Positions 8,794 through 16,720 of a stretch of DNA of 64,000 bases are shown in pieces. This DNA is from Bacillota bacterium (GTDB lineage: Bacteria > Bacillota > Clostridia > Oscillospirales > Ruminococcaceae): assembly GCA_023396225.1 (NCBI GenBank), contig JAEWWT010000006.1, positions 62,001 to 126,000 of the forward strand. Reading direction: 5' to 3'. The translations under genes and the position numbers were made by a program. Numbering within the stretch: position 1 is the stretch's first letter; the number at the start of each line of letters is the position of its first letter. The notes beneath the pieces are model-generated. The model was not told the DNA's origin. It was given only the letters and a program-made list of their open reading frames with translations, and did no database searches.

Positions 8794-9007
8794 TATCAAA
8801 CAGTCCACTGGACTGTTTGATAGGTAAAGTTTGCTGAACCCGCCAGAAAGGGAGGCGGTCGTGTTCGCCTCCCTCAAAATGCTGTCGCATTTTTTCACCC
8901 TTGCTCCGTTTTTTTGTTTTGGGGAGTTTCGTGCTCTGCGGATCACGACAAAGGGACTTTGTCCCTTTGATCCCTACAAGCTTTGAAAAGCTTGAGCAAA
9001 CTTTTTT
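8794..9007 (+). repeat. Composite structured intergenic repeat, copy R3 (B+C+D) inside the phage cluster
   Basis: Together with E1 this fills the 574-base gap between the capsid and protease-like genes; no gene is seen there. Module B (8794-8822) has arms TATCAAACAGTCCA and TGGACTGTTTGATA around C8808. Module C (8850-8873) is a perfect GGGAGGCG/CGCCTCCC stem with loop GTCGTGTT, then AAAATG-CTGTCG-CATTTT. The module D hairpin is CGTGCTC-TGCG-GATCACG (8930-8947), followed by an AAAGGGAC/GTCCCTTT hairpin, AAGCTTT/AAAAGCTT and the end CAAACTTTTTT. A short CTTTATTTG tandem repeat (about 8757-8790) precedes B. Confidence 0.85.
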
Positions 9008-9046
9008 GTGCTTTGAACTTCTATGTTTTATGAAAGGATGGATTTG

Positions 9047-9883
9047 ATGAATGATGATATTTTACTCGAAAAGCTGAACCGATTTACCCGCAGAAATTTA
9101 TCTGCTGATGAGGTTTACATCTTCCCTGTCACTCTTTGTGACAACGAAATAGACAGGGATTGTGAGAAATTCTCCGACAAGGCTCTTTCTGACATGGCTT
9201 CACTTTTTATCGGCGTTACGGGAATATTCGACCACAACGCCAAAGGCGCAAACCAGACAGCGCGCATTTTTGAAACGGAGCTTATCAATGATGAAACACG
9301 TTCAAATTCGCTCGGTGAAAAATACAAATACCTCAAAGCATATGCTTACATGGTACGGACTGACGCTAACAAAAATCTCATAAGCGAGATTGAAGGCGGT
9401 ATCAAAAAAGAGGTTTCTGTTTCATGTGCTGCCGGAAGTCAGCTTTGCTCTGTCTGTGGCTCTGATATAAGAAAAAAGCCTTGCTGTCACAGCAAGGGCA
9501 AAATGTATGGCGACAAGCTTTGCTATATCATTCTTGACGGTGTTACAGACGCTTATGAATGGTCATTTGTGGCTGTTCCTGCACAAAAAAGTGCTGGAGT
9601 TACAAAGCGTTTCAGCGGTTGTACGGAAACATCTTCCGAGCGTGACAAGGTTATTTCAGAGTGCCGTGCAGACGTTTGCAATGAGGTTACAAGGCTTGCT
9701 TTCAATGTAAGCCCTATGCTTGACGGGATTATTAAAAATATTGCTGACAAAATGTCACTTACTGAGCTGATTAATCTAAAAAAATCTCTCAGAAAGCAAT
9801 TATCTGCCGAAAGCAAGCGTATAATTATTACAACAAATAATTTACAGAATAATATGTCCTGCTATAGCATTAGGGAGGTGTGA
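9047..9883 (+). CDS. Phage prohead-protease-like protein with Cys/His insert
   Basis: A 278-residue protein. The segment GVTDAYEWSFVAVPAQKSAGV (seen as DAYEWSFVAVPAQ plus flanks) is typical of proteins encoded at the prohead-protease position of Firmicutes phages. An N-terminal region with a FSDKALSDMASLFIGVTGIFDHN stretch, in two pieces FSDKALSDMASL and FIGVTGIFDHN, fits the same family. Between them is a Cys/His-rich insert, C-xx-C with further Cys-Cys-x-His and Cys (about residues 126-155), that could bind zinc. Such proteases cleave scaffold and capsid proteins during head maturation. I cannot assign catalytic residues with certainty. ATG 9047 was chosen for the AAAGGATGG ahead of it. It lies after the capsid gene, the reverse of the usual order. 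Confidence 0.6.
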   Translation: MNDDILLEKLNRFTRRNLSADEVYIFPVTLCDNEIDRDCEKFSDKALSDMASLFIGVTGIFDHNAKGANQTARIFETELINDETRSNSLGEKYKYLKAYAYMVRTDANKNLISEIEGGIKKEVSVSCAAGSQLCSVCGSDIRKKPCCHSKGKMYGDKLCYIILDGVTDAYEWSFVAVPAQKSAGVTKRFSGCTETSSERDKVISECRADVCNEVTRLAFNVSPMLDGIIKNIADKMSLTELINLKKSLRKQLSAESKRIIITTNNLQNNMSCYSIREV

Positions 9884-9885
9884 AA

Positions 9886-10263
9886 GTGAATACCGATACT
9901 GTAAACAAAATATTCAAGGTCTTTTCCGGAACGGATGACATCTCCTGCTATGCAGAGATTATCTCGTTAGCAGTTTCAAAAGTTACTGCTATGGCAAAAG
10001 ACGAAAATGCCCTTACAGATAGCAGACTTTGCTGTCTTGCGGCGGCTCTTGCGGCTATATATGCAGCAGATATTTCGGATTCACAATCTAAATGCACCTT
10101 TTCTTCGACAGGAACATCTGAGACGTCACGTTCTTTTCCTATGAGAAGTGAGGGGACTTTGAGACTTTATAATCAGATGAAAGCTGCTTGCTCTGACCTC
10201 ATTAATCCTGTTGATGACTTTGTTTTTATACATACAGATGTTAAACAGGGGGATTCTACATGA
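9886..10263 (+). CDS. Probable phage head-tail connector-type protein
   Basis: A 125-residue, mainly helical protein. It is not recognised by motif. Its position directly after the protease/capsid block, its size and helical pattern (EIISLAVSKVTAMAK, then CCLAAALAAIYAAD) fit the small head-tail adaptor proteins of siphophages, and that is the only basis for the call. Start: an in-frame GTG at 9880 lies too close to the AGGGAGG at 9872-9878, so GTG 9886 is preferred. The stop overlaps the ATG of the next gene (ATGA, 4 bases), which indicates translational coupling. Confidence 0.45.
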   Translation: MNTDTVNKIFKVFSGTDDISCYAEIISLAVSKVTAMAKDENALTDSRLCCLAAALAAIYAADISDSQSKCTFSSTGTSETSRSFPMRSEGTLRLYNQMKAACSDLINPVDDFVFIHTDVKQGDST

Positions 10264-10658
10264 TTTACACTGATATGGCGGACGGAATTTCCTCCTGTCT
10301 GACATCGGCAGGGATGAATTGTTACCCCGAATTTCACAGCGGTAAGATACCGACAAAAATGCAGTTCTGCACTGTTGGAATAAAATCTGCAAAGCTATCC
10401 TCAAAGGGAATTGACAGCTCAGGGGAAATCTTTGCAAACTGCGAATGTGCTGTAAGGGTTACTTTCTTCCGCAGGGGAATTTCAGAGATGGCATTCCATA
10501 AGGCTGTTGAAAGCAGTATTGTCACTCCGCTGTTACTGTGGAGTGGCGACATCCTTTCGACGGAAGTGGGAACAGCTTCGTATGACAAAAATCTTGATAT
10601 GCTGAAATGTGAAGTTATTGTGGTATTCAAGGGGATTGCAGGGGTTGTTCAAAGCTGA
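10260..10658 (+). CDS. Hypothetical phage-type protein (head-tail completion position)
   Basis: A 132-residue protein with no motif I recognise. It is largely beta-strand in pattern (CAVRVTFFRRGISE, LKCEVIVVFKG). In siphophage gene order this slot is held by head-closure or tail-completion proteins, and the strand-rich C-terminus fits that class, but this is positional inference. It starts at ATG 10260, overlapping the upstream stop by four bases. Confidence 0.45.
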   Translation: MIYTDMADGISSCLTSAGMNCYPEFHSGKIPTKMQFCTVGIKSAKLSSKGIDSSGEIFANCECAVRVTFFRRGISEMAFHKAVESSIVTPLLLWSGDILSTEVGTASYDKNLDMLKCEVIVVFKGIAGVVQS

Positions 10659-10683
10659 AATCTCGGAAAGGATGGATAAAATA

Positions 10684-11049
10684 ATGAATCAAATATGCGG
10701 TAAAAGTATTCAGCTTTGTAATGGTCTAAAAATAAATGCTGACAGCTTTTCTTCCGAAAGGAATGCAGATATTTCTGCTGAAATGACGGTAAACGGTGAA
10801 TGTATTCTAAACAGCAACGGCAATGGCGCTGTTGCTGTCACTGTCAAGGGTATGGTCTGTGGGGCTGATGTCATGCTTATGCTTGAAAACATACTTGCAA
10901 GCGGACAGGCTCTGGGCTTTCAGTTTTGCGGAATGAGTTTTTCGGCAATGCAGTTAAAGAAATACAAGTGTAATATTATCTCTGGAAGAGAGGCGTTTTG
11001 TGAACTTGTTATGATTGGAACAAGTGAGGTGATTGCGTTTGAGCAGTAA
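10684..11049 (+). CDS. Hypothetical phage-type protein (tail position)
   Basis: A 121-residue protein with no recognised motif. It is beta-rich with short conserved-looking blocks (AVAVTVKGMVCGADVML, QALGFQFCGMSF). Start: the open frame extends upstream over the previous gene, but AGGATGG at 10669-10675 places ATG 10684 at correct spacing, giving an intergenic gap of 25 bases. An ATG at 10672 sits inside that site. Its end overlaps the start of the next gene. By position it could be a tail-tube or tail-terminator component; this is inference. Confidence 0.4.
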   Translation: MNQICGKSIQLCNGLKINADSFSSERNADISAEMTVNGECILNSNGNGAVAVTVKGMVCGADVMLMLENILASGQALGFQFCGMSFSAMQLKKYKCNIISGREAFCELVMIGTSEVIAFEQ

Positions 11050-11962
11050 TGTCATTCTAAGCATAAAACGGCTTGGAGAGACGTCTTTTACGAATTACAG
11101 TAGCATTTTCACTTTCTCTTTCTTAAAGGAGAGATACACGCCATTTACGCTTGTTCGCATCAGAGCGGCTTATGACTGCGACAATGCTGACATCACCGAT
11201 GTTAAGCTTACTGTCAACGGCAAACTTATTCATCACGGCATTCTCGATTACTGCACGGTTGAAAAAAACTTCGGCGGACGGTTTATCTCAATTGTTTCAC
11301 GTGGGTTTACTTCTCTTCTTGGACAGAATGAACTGGCACCTGGAGTAAAAACGCAGCTGTCGCTCGCAGGGCTGATGACCTCACTCCCAGCTATAAGCAA
11401 CGTTACATGGGAACAGAACAACAATACTGCGCGTATTGTTTATGTGAAGGAGCATTCGTCGCAATGGGATGCTGTTGTAAATACATGCCTTGCAGTTTAT
11501 CACACGCACCCATACATCGCAGGCACTAACGAGCTTCGGTTTACTGCTCCTGCCATTTCGTCTGTCAATCACAGTGGAAAAATACTTTGCGTCGGAAACG
11601 GTGCGGATTACACAAAACTTATCAGCGCGGTTCACATGAAGGATTCTAACGGCACTTACAATTCCTACAATTATACTGACGGATTTGCAGCAGCGAGAGG
11701 GATTGTCCGTGAAAAATACATTGAGTTTGACAATCAATGGCTAGGCGAAAGTACGTTTGGGCTGAATTACAAGCTAAACTTCGCTGAAAGGGGAAGCAGG
11801 TACGAATACCTCCGCTACAAAGGCTATGACGGCGAGGATATATGCGTAAATATCGAATTTTCGCCAACACGTACATTAATTCTCTCAAAGCTTGAAATTT
11901 CGGGAGACAGCAAAGGTATTACTACCACAAACACATTTTATCATGACAAATACTGCAACTAA
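11039..11962 (+). CDS. Phage tail/baseplate-hub-like protein
   Basis: A 307-residue protein, last gene of the phage-derived cluster. The N-terminal pattern (a strand-rich domain with VKLTVNGKLIHHGILDYC, then a segment with FISIVSRGFTSLLGQNE) resembles the OB-like N-terminus of gpD/gp27-type baseplate hub proteins. The middle contains a short helical region, KEHSSQWDAVVNTCLAVY, like the LysM-like part of those proteins. No catalytic motif is seen. Start: TTG 11039 is preferred, 8 bases after GAGGTG; TTG 11033 is also in frame. It overlaps the previous gene by 11 bases. No tape-measure gene lies before it, so a conventional long tail cannot be built from this locus alone. Confidence 0.5.
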   Translation: MSSNVILSIKRLGETSFTNYSSIFTFSFLKERYTPFTLVRIRAAYDCDNADITDVKLTVNGKLIHHGILDYCTVEKNFGGRFISIVSRGFTSLLGQNELAPGVKTQLSLAGLMTSLPAISNVTWEQNNNTARIVYVKEHSSQWDAVVNTCLAVYHTHPYIAGTNELRFTAPAISSVNHSGKILCVGNGADYTKLISAVHMKDSNGTYNSYNYTDGFAAARGIVREKYIEFDNQWLGESTFGLNYKLNFAERGSRYEYLRYKGYDGEDICVNIEFSPTRTLILSKLEISGDSKGITTTNTFYHDKYCN

Positions 11963-11997
11963 TCAATTCTCTTTTACAGCTGTTAAGGATATAAAAT

Positions 11998-12027
11998 AAC
12001 CCTGCATGAAACCATGCAGGGTTTTGT
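11998..12027. terminator. Bidirectional terminator between the phage cluster and the ABC gene
   Basis: AACCCTGCATG (11998-12008), loop AAAC, CATGCAGGGTT (12013-12023) then TT. The convergent position and flanking A and T runs suit both strands. Confidence 0.85.
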
Positions 12028-12040
12028 ATTATTTAAGGAA

Positions 12041-13183
12041 TCAGTTAATAACTGTCTTTTCAGTTTCCTTATCAAAGATATGCATCTTGTTAGCGTCGAT
12101 AGCAATCTTAATAGTATCCTGTGGACGAGCTGTTGATCTAGGATCAACTCTAGCAGTAAGATTGATTCCTTCGCAAACGAGGTAAAGATATGTTTCAGCA
12201 CCCATCATTTCTGTGATTTCAACTTCACAATCAATGATACCTGTCTTTGCAGCTGAAATGAACATTTCTTCATCATGGAGATTTTCTGGACGAATACCCA
12301 TTACAACTTCCTTGTCAACGAGTTCAGAAAGTGCAACTTCATCAATCTTTGCTTCAGGAATTTCTACATAGTACTTCTTGCCTCTTGATGTCTTTGTATC
12401 TTCAGAACCGAATTCAACTGCATACTTGCCTTCAATCTTTCTGAGTACTGCATCAATGAAGTTCATCTGAGGTGAACCCATGAATCCAGCAACGAACTGG
12501 TTAACTGGTGATGCGTAGAGGTTCTGTGGTGAGTCAACCTGCTGTACGAAACCATCCTTCATAACTACGATTCTGTCACCCATTGTCATAGCTTCTGTCT
12601 GGTCATGTGTTACGTATACAAATGTTGTTCCGAGCTTCTGGTGAAGCTTTGAAATCTCTGTTCTCATCTGTGCTCTTAACTTAGCGTCAAGGTTTGAAAG
12701 TGGTTCGTCGAGAAGGAATACCTGTGGCTCACGGACAATAGCACGACCGAGGGCAACACGCTGTCTCTGACCGCCGGAGAGAGCCTTTGGCTTTCTGTCG
12801 AGGAGATGAGAGATGTCAAGTATTCTAGCTGCTTCTTCAACCTTACGGCTGATTTCTTCCTTAGGAACCTTACGGAGCTTAAGGCCGAATGCCATATTTT
12901 CAAATACTGTCATATGTGGATAAAGAGCATAGTTCTGGAAAACCATTGCTATATCTCTGTCTTTTGGTGCAACATCGTTTACAAGACGATTACCGATGTA
13001 AAGTTCACCTTCGGAAATTTCTTCAAGACCTGCAATCATTCTCAGAGTTGTGGACTTACCACATCCTGAAGGACCAACAAGAATAACAAATTCCTTGTCT
13101 CTGATTTCAAGGTTAACATCTGAAACGGCTACAACGCCGCCAGGATATTTTTTGTAAATTGATCTAAGTGATAAACTAGCCAT
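12041..13183 (-). CDS. msmX: Sugar ABC transporter ATP-binding protein (MsmX/UgpC type)
   Basis: The 380-residue ATPase that powers carbohydrate ABC importers from the cytoplasmic side. Walker A is GPSGCGKST (about 37-45), signature LSGGQRQRVALGRA, Walker B VFLLDEP, and the H-loop THDQTEAMTMGDR is intact. A C-terminal TOBE/OB region (about 240-370) contains MGIRPENL, diagnostic of the MalK/UgpC/MsmX group. No permease or binding-protein gene is near, which fits the Firmicutes pattern in which one MsmX-type ATPase serves several sugar importers. ATG 13183 follows AGGAGG at about 10-base spacing. Confidence 0.93.
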   Translation of the reverse strand: MASLSLRSIYKKYPGGVVAVSDVNLEIRDKEFVILVGPSGCGKSTTLRMIAGLEEISEGELYIGNRLVNDVAPKDRDIAMVFQNYALYPHMTVFENMAFGLKLRKVPKEEISRKVEEAARILDISHLLDRKPKALSGGQRQRVALGRAIVREPQVFLLDEPLSNLDAKLRAQMRTEISKLHQKLGTTFVYVTHDQTEAMTMGDRIVVMKDGFVQQVDSPQNLYASPVNQFVAGFMGSPQMNFIDAVLRKIEGKYAVEFGSEDTKTSRGKKYYVEIPEAKIDEVALSELVDKEVVMGIRPENLHDEEMFISAAKTGIIDCEVEITEMMGAETYLYLVCEGINLTARVDPRSTARPQDTIKIAIDANKMHIFDKETEKTVIN

Positions 13184-13251
13184 CTAGTGAGGACCTCCTA
13201 TGTTTTTAAATTGGTGCCGCGACATCACATTGTACTCCCGGCTATGTTATT

Positions 13252-13281
13252 ATAATACCAAATTACATATAGTAATTTCAA
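13252..13281 (-). promoter_or_regulatory. Possible promoter of msmX with inverted repeat
   Basis: On the minus strand TTGAAA (13276-13281) and TATTAT (13252-13257) are 18 bases apart. The spacer and its edge hold an inverted repeat AATTAC-N5-GTAATT (13261-13277), a possible regulator site. Confidence 0.45.
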
Positions 13282-13368
13282 GTTGCTTATTACCCAAACT
13301 TGTAAAAAATTATTTATTTATTTTAACGAAAAAAAACGCACTATTTTAAAAAACTGATTTTAACATGT

Positions 13369-14097
13369 TTATTTTGTAGAAAGCATAGTTACTTCTTTGT
13401 GCAACATTTCACGGCACTCACCAAGGGCAAGATTTTCGTCAAGTTGCAGCCCGCCTATCTTAAGTCTTTTTAGATATACTACTTTGTTGCCAAGACGTTC
13501 TATCATTCGCTTGATCTGATGATACATTCCTTCAGAGATTGTTATAAAAACTTCACTTTTATTCTCGCAAATCCTTATTTCAGCAGGCTTGCAGACATCT
13601 CCGCCGTCAATTTCCATGCCTTCTTTGAATCTGTCGACATAATAATCCTCAGCCTCTTTTTCAAGCTTTGCAAAGTATACTTTGTCCACATGCTTCTTTG
13701 GCGAAAGAAGATTATGTGAAAGAACTCCGTCATCGGTTATGAACACGAACCCTTCCGTATCCTTGTCAAGCCGTCCGGCAGGGAAAAGTCCCTTTCTTCT
13801 CAGATGCTCAGGAACAAGTTCAAGGACAGTCTGTGACTCCCCGTCACGGGTAGAACACACTACTCCCTGCGGCTTATTCATCATTATATAAATATACTTT
13901 CTGTATACTATTTCTGTATCTTGCACAAAAACCTTATCTGTTTCGGGCTGTATTTTTGTATCAAACAGCTTAGAAATCTGATTATTTACTTTTACAACTC
14001 TTCGCTTTATAAGTTCCTTAGCATCGTTTCTTGATATCATCATCTGGGTTGACAGGTATTTATCAAGACGCTCGGACGGTTGTTTTTTTTCTGCCAT
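13369..14097 (-). CDS. RsuA/RluB-family pseudouridine synthase
   Basis: A 242-residue rRNA uridine-to-pseudouridine enzyme. An N-terminal S4 RNA-binding domain (about 9-60; ERLDKYLSTQMMISRNDAK) precedes the catalytic domain. The family motif GRLDKDTEG holds the catalytic Asp near residue 111. The later HQIKRMIERLGNKVVYLKR is the typical C-terminal block. This set of motifs marks the RsuA-like group (16S U516, or 23S U2605 in RluB). Which site is modified cannot be told from the sequence. The start ATG 14097 follows AAAGGA. Confidence 0.9.
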   Translation of the reverse strand: MAEKKQPSERLDKYLSTQMMISRNDAKELIKRRVVKVNNQISKLFDTKIQPETDKVFVQDTEIVYRKYIYIMMNKPQGVVCSTRDGESQTVLELVPEHLRRKGLFPAGRLDKDTEGFVFITDDGVLSHNLLSPKKHVDKVYFAKLEKEAEDYYVDRFKEGMEIDGGDVCKPAEIRICENKSEVFITISEGMYHQIKRMIERLGNKVVYLKRLKIGGLQLDENLALGECREMLHKEVTMLSTK

Positions 14098-14127
14098 AGT
14101 GTTAGTTCCTTTTTATTCGTATATTTG

Positions 14128-14622
14128 TCAGCGGACTCCTGCCGATTGAATCCTCCAATCGGAATCCTTAGTTTCTTTAACTAAAAAATAACCGAAACAG
14201 TTATCACCTTTACTCCAACAACCTTCCGCAATATCACCGATAATCATGTTAATATTAAAACGCACAAAAATATAAGTGTAGTCATAATAATTTCCGCTTT
14301 CTATCAAGTTACTATATGACTCTTCGGTTTCTTCCTTTGACCATTCGTCACAACTAACCAGTTCAACATGATAACCATACTCAAAGTCATAATAGTGCTC
14401 TTTAGAATTAACCCATAGTTCACTGCATGCAGTTGAATTTTTATCATCCCATAATTTGAAGTACAGTTCAACTGTTTCCTCTGCACTCATGCCTGTGGGA
14501 ATCAAAACAACTTCGGTTGATTTTCTTAGTTGATTAAGCTCATACTTAGTTGATATATAGAGTAATAATGTTATCACAAAAAGAATTATTGATATTTTCT
14601 GAATGAGTATTACTTTTTTCAT
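14128..14622 (-). CDS. Hypothetical membrane-anchored protein
   Basis: A 164-residue protein with a single N-terminal membrane anchor (about residues 7-25) and an external domain of about 135 residues. The domain begins MSAEETVELYFKLWDDKN, the pattern of small NTF2-like (DUF4829-type) folds, and ends in strands (DYTYIFVRFNIN, CFGYFLVKETKDSDWRI). I do not recognise a specific family member. It lies between the RsuA-like gene and the nitroreductase, both on the same strand, with GGGGG before its ATG. Confidence 0.6.
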   Translation of the reverse strand: MKKVILIQKISIILFVITLLLYISTKYELNQLRKSTEVVLIPTGMSAEETVELYFKLWDDKNSTACSELWVNSKEHYYDFEYGYHVELVSCDEWSKEETEESYSNLIESGNYYDYTYIFVRFNINMIIGDIAEGCWSKGDNCFGYFLVKETKDSDWRIQSAGVR

Positions 14623-14672
14623 GGTTAACCCCCGATGTATTGTAAAACGTCAAAATTCAGTGTATAATAATT

Positions 14673-15305
14673 CTATCTTATTTCCAGAACTTCATTAAGA
14701 GGTTTCATTGTTTTTTCTTTAGGGGCATATGCAGGCTTGCCGACAGGGATAACGCTCATAAGGCGGTAGTTCTCCGGCGTATTCAGCACTTTGCATATAT
14801 TCTTCTCAGCGGCAACGGGATCGTTCATCCAGCATGCGCCAAGGCCTTTATCGTGTATTGTCAGAAGCATGTTCTGTATTGCTGCTCCAACGGAAAGGAC
14901 GTCAGGATAACCAAGTGATTCGGTCATCTGTCTTTTCGTAAAGCCTTTCTTTGCGTAATATTCAGTTACCCTTGGGTCATGATACTCCATATCGGTCAGA
15001 AAAGCAAAGATTACAAGCGGAGCGTTTTTAAAGAAAGTTATCTGCTTAATTCTGCCTGATATAACATTGTCGGAATAATCAGCGTCTGCATAAAAATCTT
15101 TAATGAAATCCTCGCAAGCTTCAGAAAGCTTTTCTTTGAGGGCGGTATCCTGCACAGCAATGAAATGCCAGCACTGACTATTGCAGGCACTTGGAGCGTT
15201 CACTGCAGATTCAATTATTTCTTTTATATCAGCTTCGGAAATTCTGTCGGGCATAAACTTTCTTATGCTCCGTCTTGATTTTATAAGGCTTTTTAACTCG
15301 TTCAT
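14673..15305 (-). CDS. Nitroreductase-family flavoprotein
   Basis: A 210-residue FMN-dependent NAD(P)H oxidoreductase of the nitroreductase fold. The N-terminal SRRSIRKFMPD phosphate-binding motif and the APSACNSQCWHF segment are clear. GLGACWMNDPVAAEKNI and the MSVIPVGKPAYAPKEK ending match the short nitroreductase group. The substrate is unknown; such enzymes reduce nitro compounds, quinones or flavins. The start ATG at 15305 follows AAAGGATAG. It is divergent from rsmE. Confidence 0.88.
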   Translation of the reverse strand: MNELKSLIKSRRSIRKFMPDRISEADIKEIIESAVNAPSACNSQCWHFIAVQDTALKEKLSEACEDFIKDFYADADYSDNVISGRIKQITFFKNAPLVIFAFLTDMEYHDPRVTEYYAKKGFTKRQMTESLGYPDVLSVGAAIQNMLLTIHDKGLGACWMNDPVAAEKNICKVLNTPENYRLMSVIPVGKPAYAPKEKTMKPLNEVLEIR

Positions 15306-15396
15306 ATATGACTATCCTTTCACAATGCTTTTCCTATTTTTAATATCATATCATTATTATGAAAAATTATCAAGCAAAAAAAGGAATGATGAAACT

Positions 15397-16116
15397 ATGC
15401 CGAGATTTTTTACTAACTCCGTAAGCGGAGATTTTATAACGGTTACCGGCGACGATGCAAGGCACATCGGACGTTCGCTTAGAATGAAAATCGGAGATGA
15501 TATCACGTTCTGTTGCTGCGGTACGGATTACAACTGTAAGATTGTATCGATAACGGACAGTGATGTTATTTGCAGGATTGATAATTCTATCCCGTCAAAA
15601 AGCGAGCCGACGGTATTTCTGACACTTTATCAGGCTGTTCCGAAACAGGACAAGCTTGAACTTATTGTACAGAAAACTGCCGAACTGGGCGTTTCAAGGA
15701 TTGTACCGTTTTTGTCAAAAAGATGTGTTTCAAGACCTGATAAGCGTGACTTTGAGAAAAAGCGTGACAGGCTTCAGAAGATTTCACTTGAGGCGGCAAA
15801 GCAGGCGGGCAGGGGTATTATCCCCGAGGTTGGGCCGCTTATGAACTTTGAGGAAGCTGTTGCGGATATGCAGAAAAGTGATATTAAGATAATCTGTTAT
15901 GAAAACGAGGGCACAAAGCTTTCAGAAACGGGTATAGATTTGCAGAAATCTGTTGCTGTGATGATTGGCTCGGAGGGCGGATTTGAGTATGGCGAGGTTG
16001 AGAAAGCTGTTGCAGGCGGAGCAAGTGCAGTTTGGCTGGGTGAACGTATTCTAAGATGTGAAACCTGCCCTATTGCTGTAACGGCAGTGGTAATGAGTTT
16101 GTCGGGGAATATGTAA
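15397..16116 (+). CDS. rsmE: 16S rRNA (uracil1498-N3)-methyltransferase RsmE
   Basis: A 239-residue SPOUT-class methyltransferase that methylates U1498 of 16S rRNA with SAM. The N-terminal PUA-like domain begins MPRFFTNSVSGDFITV, with DDARHIGRSLRMKIGD. The SPOUT knot region holds KQDKLELIVQKTAELGV, VMIGSEGGFEYGEVE and LGERILRCETCPIAV, all hallmark RsmE blocks. The open frame extends further upstream over the nitroreductase promoter, but AAGGA at 15381-15385 and homology to the family start support ATG 15397. Confidence 0.93.
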   Translation: MPRFFTNSVSGDFITVTGDDARHIGRSLRMKIGDDITFCCCGTDYNCKIVSITDSDVICRIDNSIPSKSEPTVFLTLYQAVPKQDKLELIVQKTAELGVSRIVPFLSKRCVSRPDKRDFEKKRDRLQKISLEAAKQAGRGIIPEVGPLMNFEEAVADMQKSDIKIICYENEGTKLSETGIDLQKSVAVMIGSEGGFEYGEVEKAVAGGASAVWLGERILRCETCPIAVTAVVMSLSGNM

Positions 16117-16140
16117 AACATAACTGGTCAAGCTGAGTAC

Positions 16141-16396
16141 AGCTTGCGGATTCCAAAGGCGGAGCCTTGGTCGGAAAGTCAGTCACTCACTTCGTTCATG
16201 ATTTTGCTTTGCAAAACAAGCTGACTGTCGCAACGCCGAAACACTCTCGTAACCCCGCAAATGAAATAAATAATAGAAAACGCAAATGAATTAACAAACA
16301 AACTTTGTCTGTTAATTCATTTGCGTTTTTTCTAATAAAACAACATTATCTGCTGAAAGTAATTGCAACAGCGAAGCGTCTTGCAATTACTTTCAG
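16141..16396 (+). repeat. Structured repeat element E, copy E2
   Basis: Starts with hairpins AAGCTG/CAGCTT (about 16138-16155) and CCAAAGGC/GCCTTGG, then AACCCCGCAAATG (16251-16263). A 20-bp perfect stem (16277-16296 with 16310-16329) contains CGCAAATG/CATTTGCG. The final hairpin is a 16-bp perfect stem (16353-16368 with 16381-16396) with loop CAGCGAAGCGTC. This and E3 fill most of the 737-base gap after rsmE; no gene is seen in it. Confidence 0.8.
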
Positions 16397-16553
16397 ACAT
16401 AATTTGTCGGATATCTGTCCCTAAAAGAGTTTTATACTTTTATAATATTTTACTATAAAATTACCACTTACACTATTTATTAAAATTGATACAAAATAAA
16501 ACTCTTATTAATTATCTGGATAGATATCTCGTCTGCTTAATTGTTTGCTTTGT

Positions 16554-16712
16554 CTGCAATCAGACACAAGTCACTTTGCTGTTGTGTCTGATTGCAGAAG
16601 AAAATATAGTATTTAACAAAAGAAAGACCGCAAATGCAATTTCAGATCAGGTTTGTTTGCCTGTAAATTACATTTGCGGTATTTATATTTCTTTTTTGCA
16701 TTTGCGGGGTAA
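16554..16712 (-). repeat. Structured repeat element E, copy E3 (reverse orientation)
   Basis: The reverse-complement counterpart of E2. A 16-bp perfect stem (16554-16569 with 16582-16597) has a 12-base loop that reads CAGCAAAGTGAC on the minus strand. Next comes a stem ACCGCAAATG (16627-16636) with CATTTGCGGT (16671-16680), then CATTTGCGGGGT (16699-16710), which is the reverse of the ACCCCGCAAATG marker. E2 and E3 face each other across about 160 bases. Confidence 0.75.
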
Positions 16713-16720
16713 CGAGAGAG

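Noticed and set aside
4241..11962. Complete active prophage
   Set aside because: No integrase, repressor, replication, tape-measure or lysis gene, and no att-like direct repeats or tRNA target seen at the borders.
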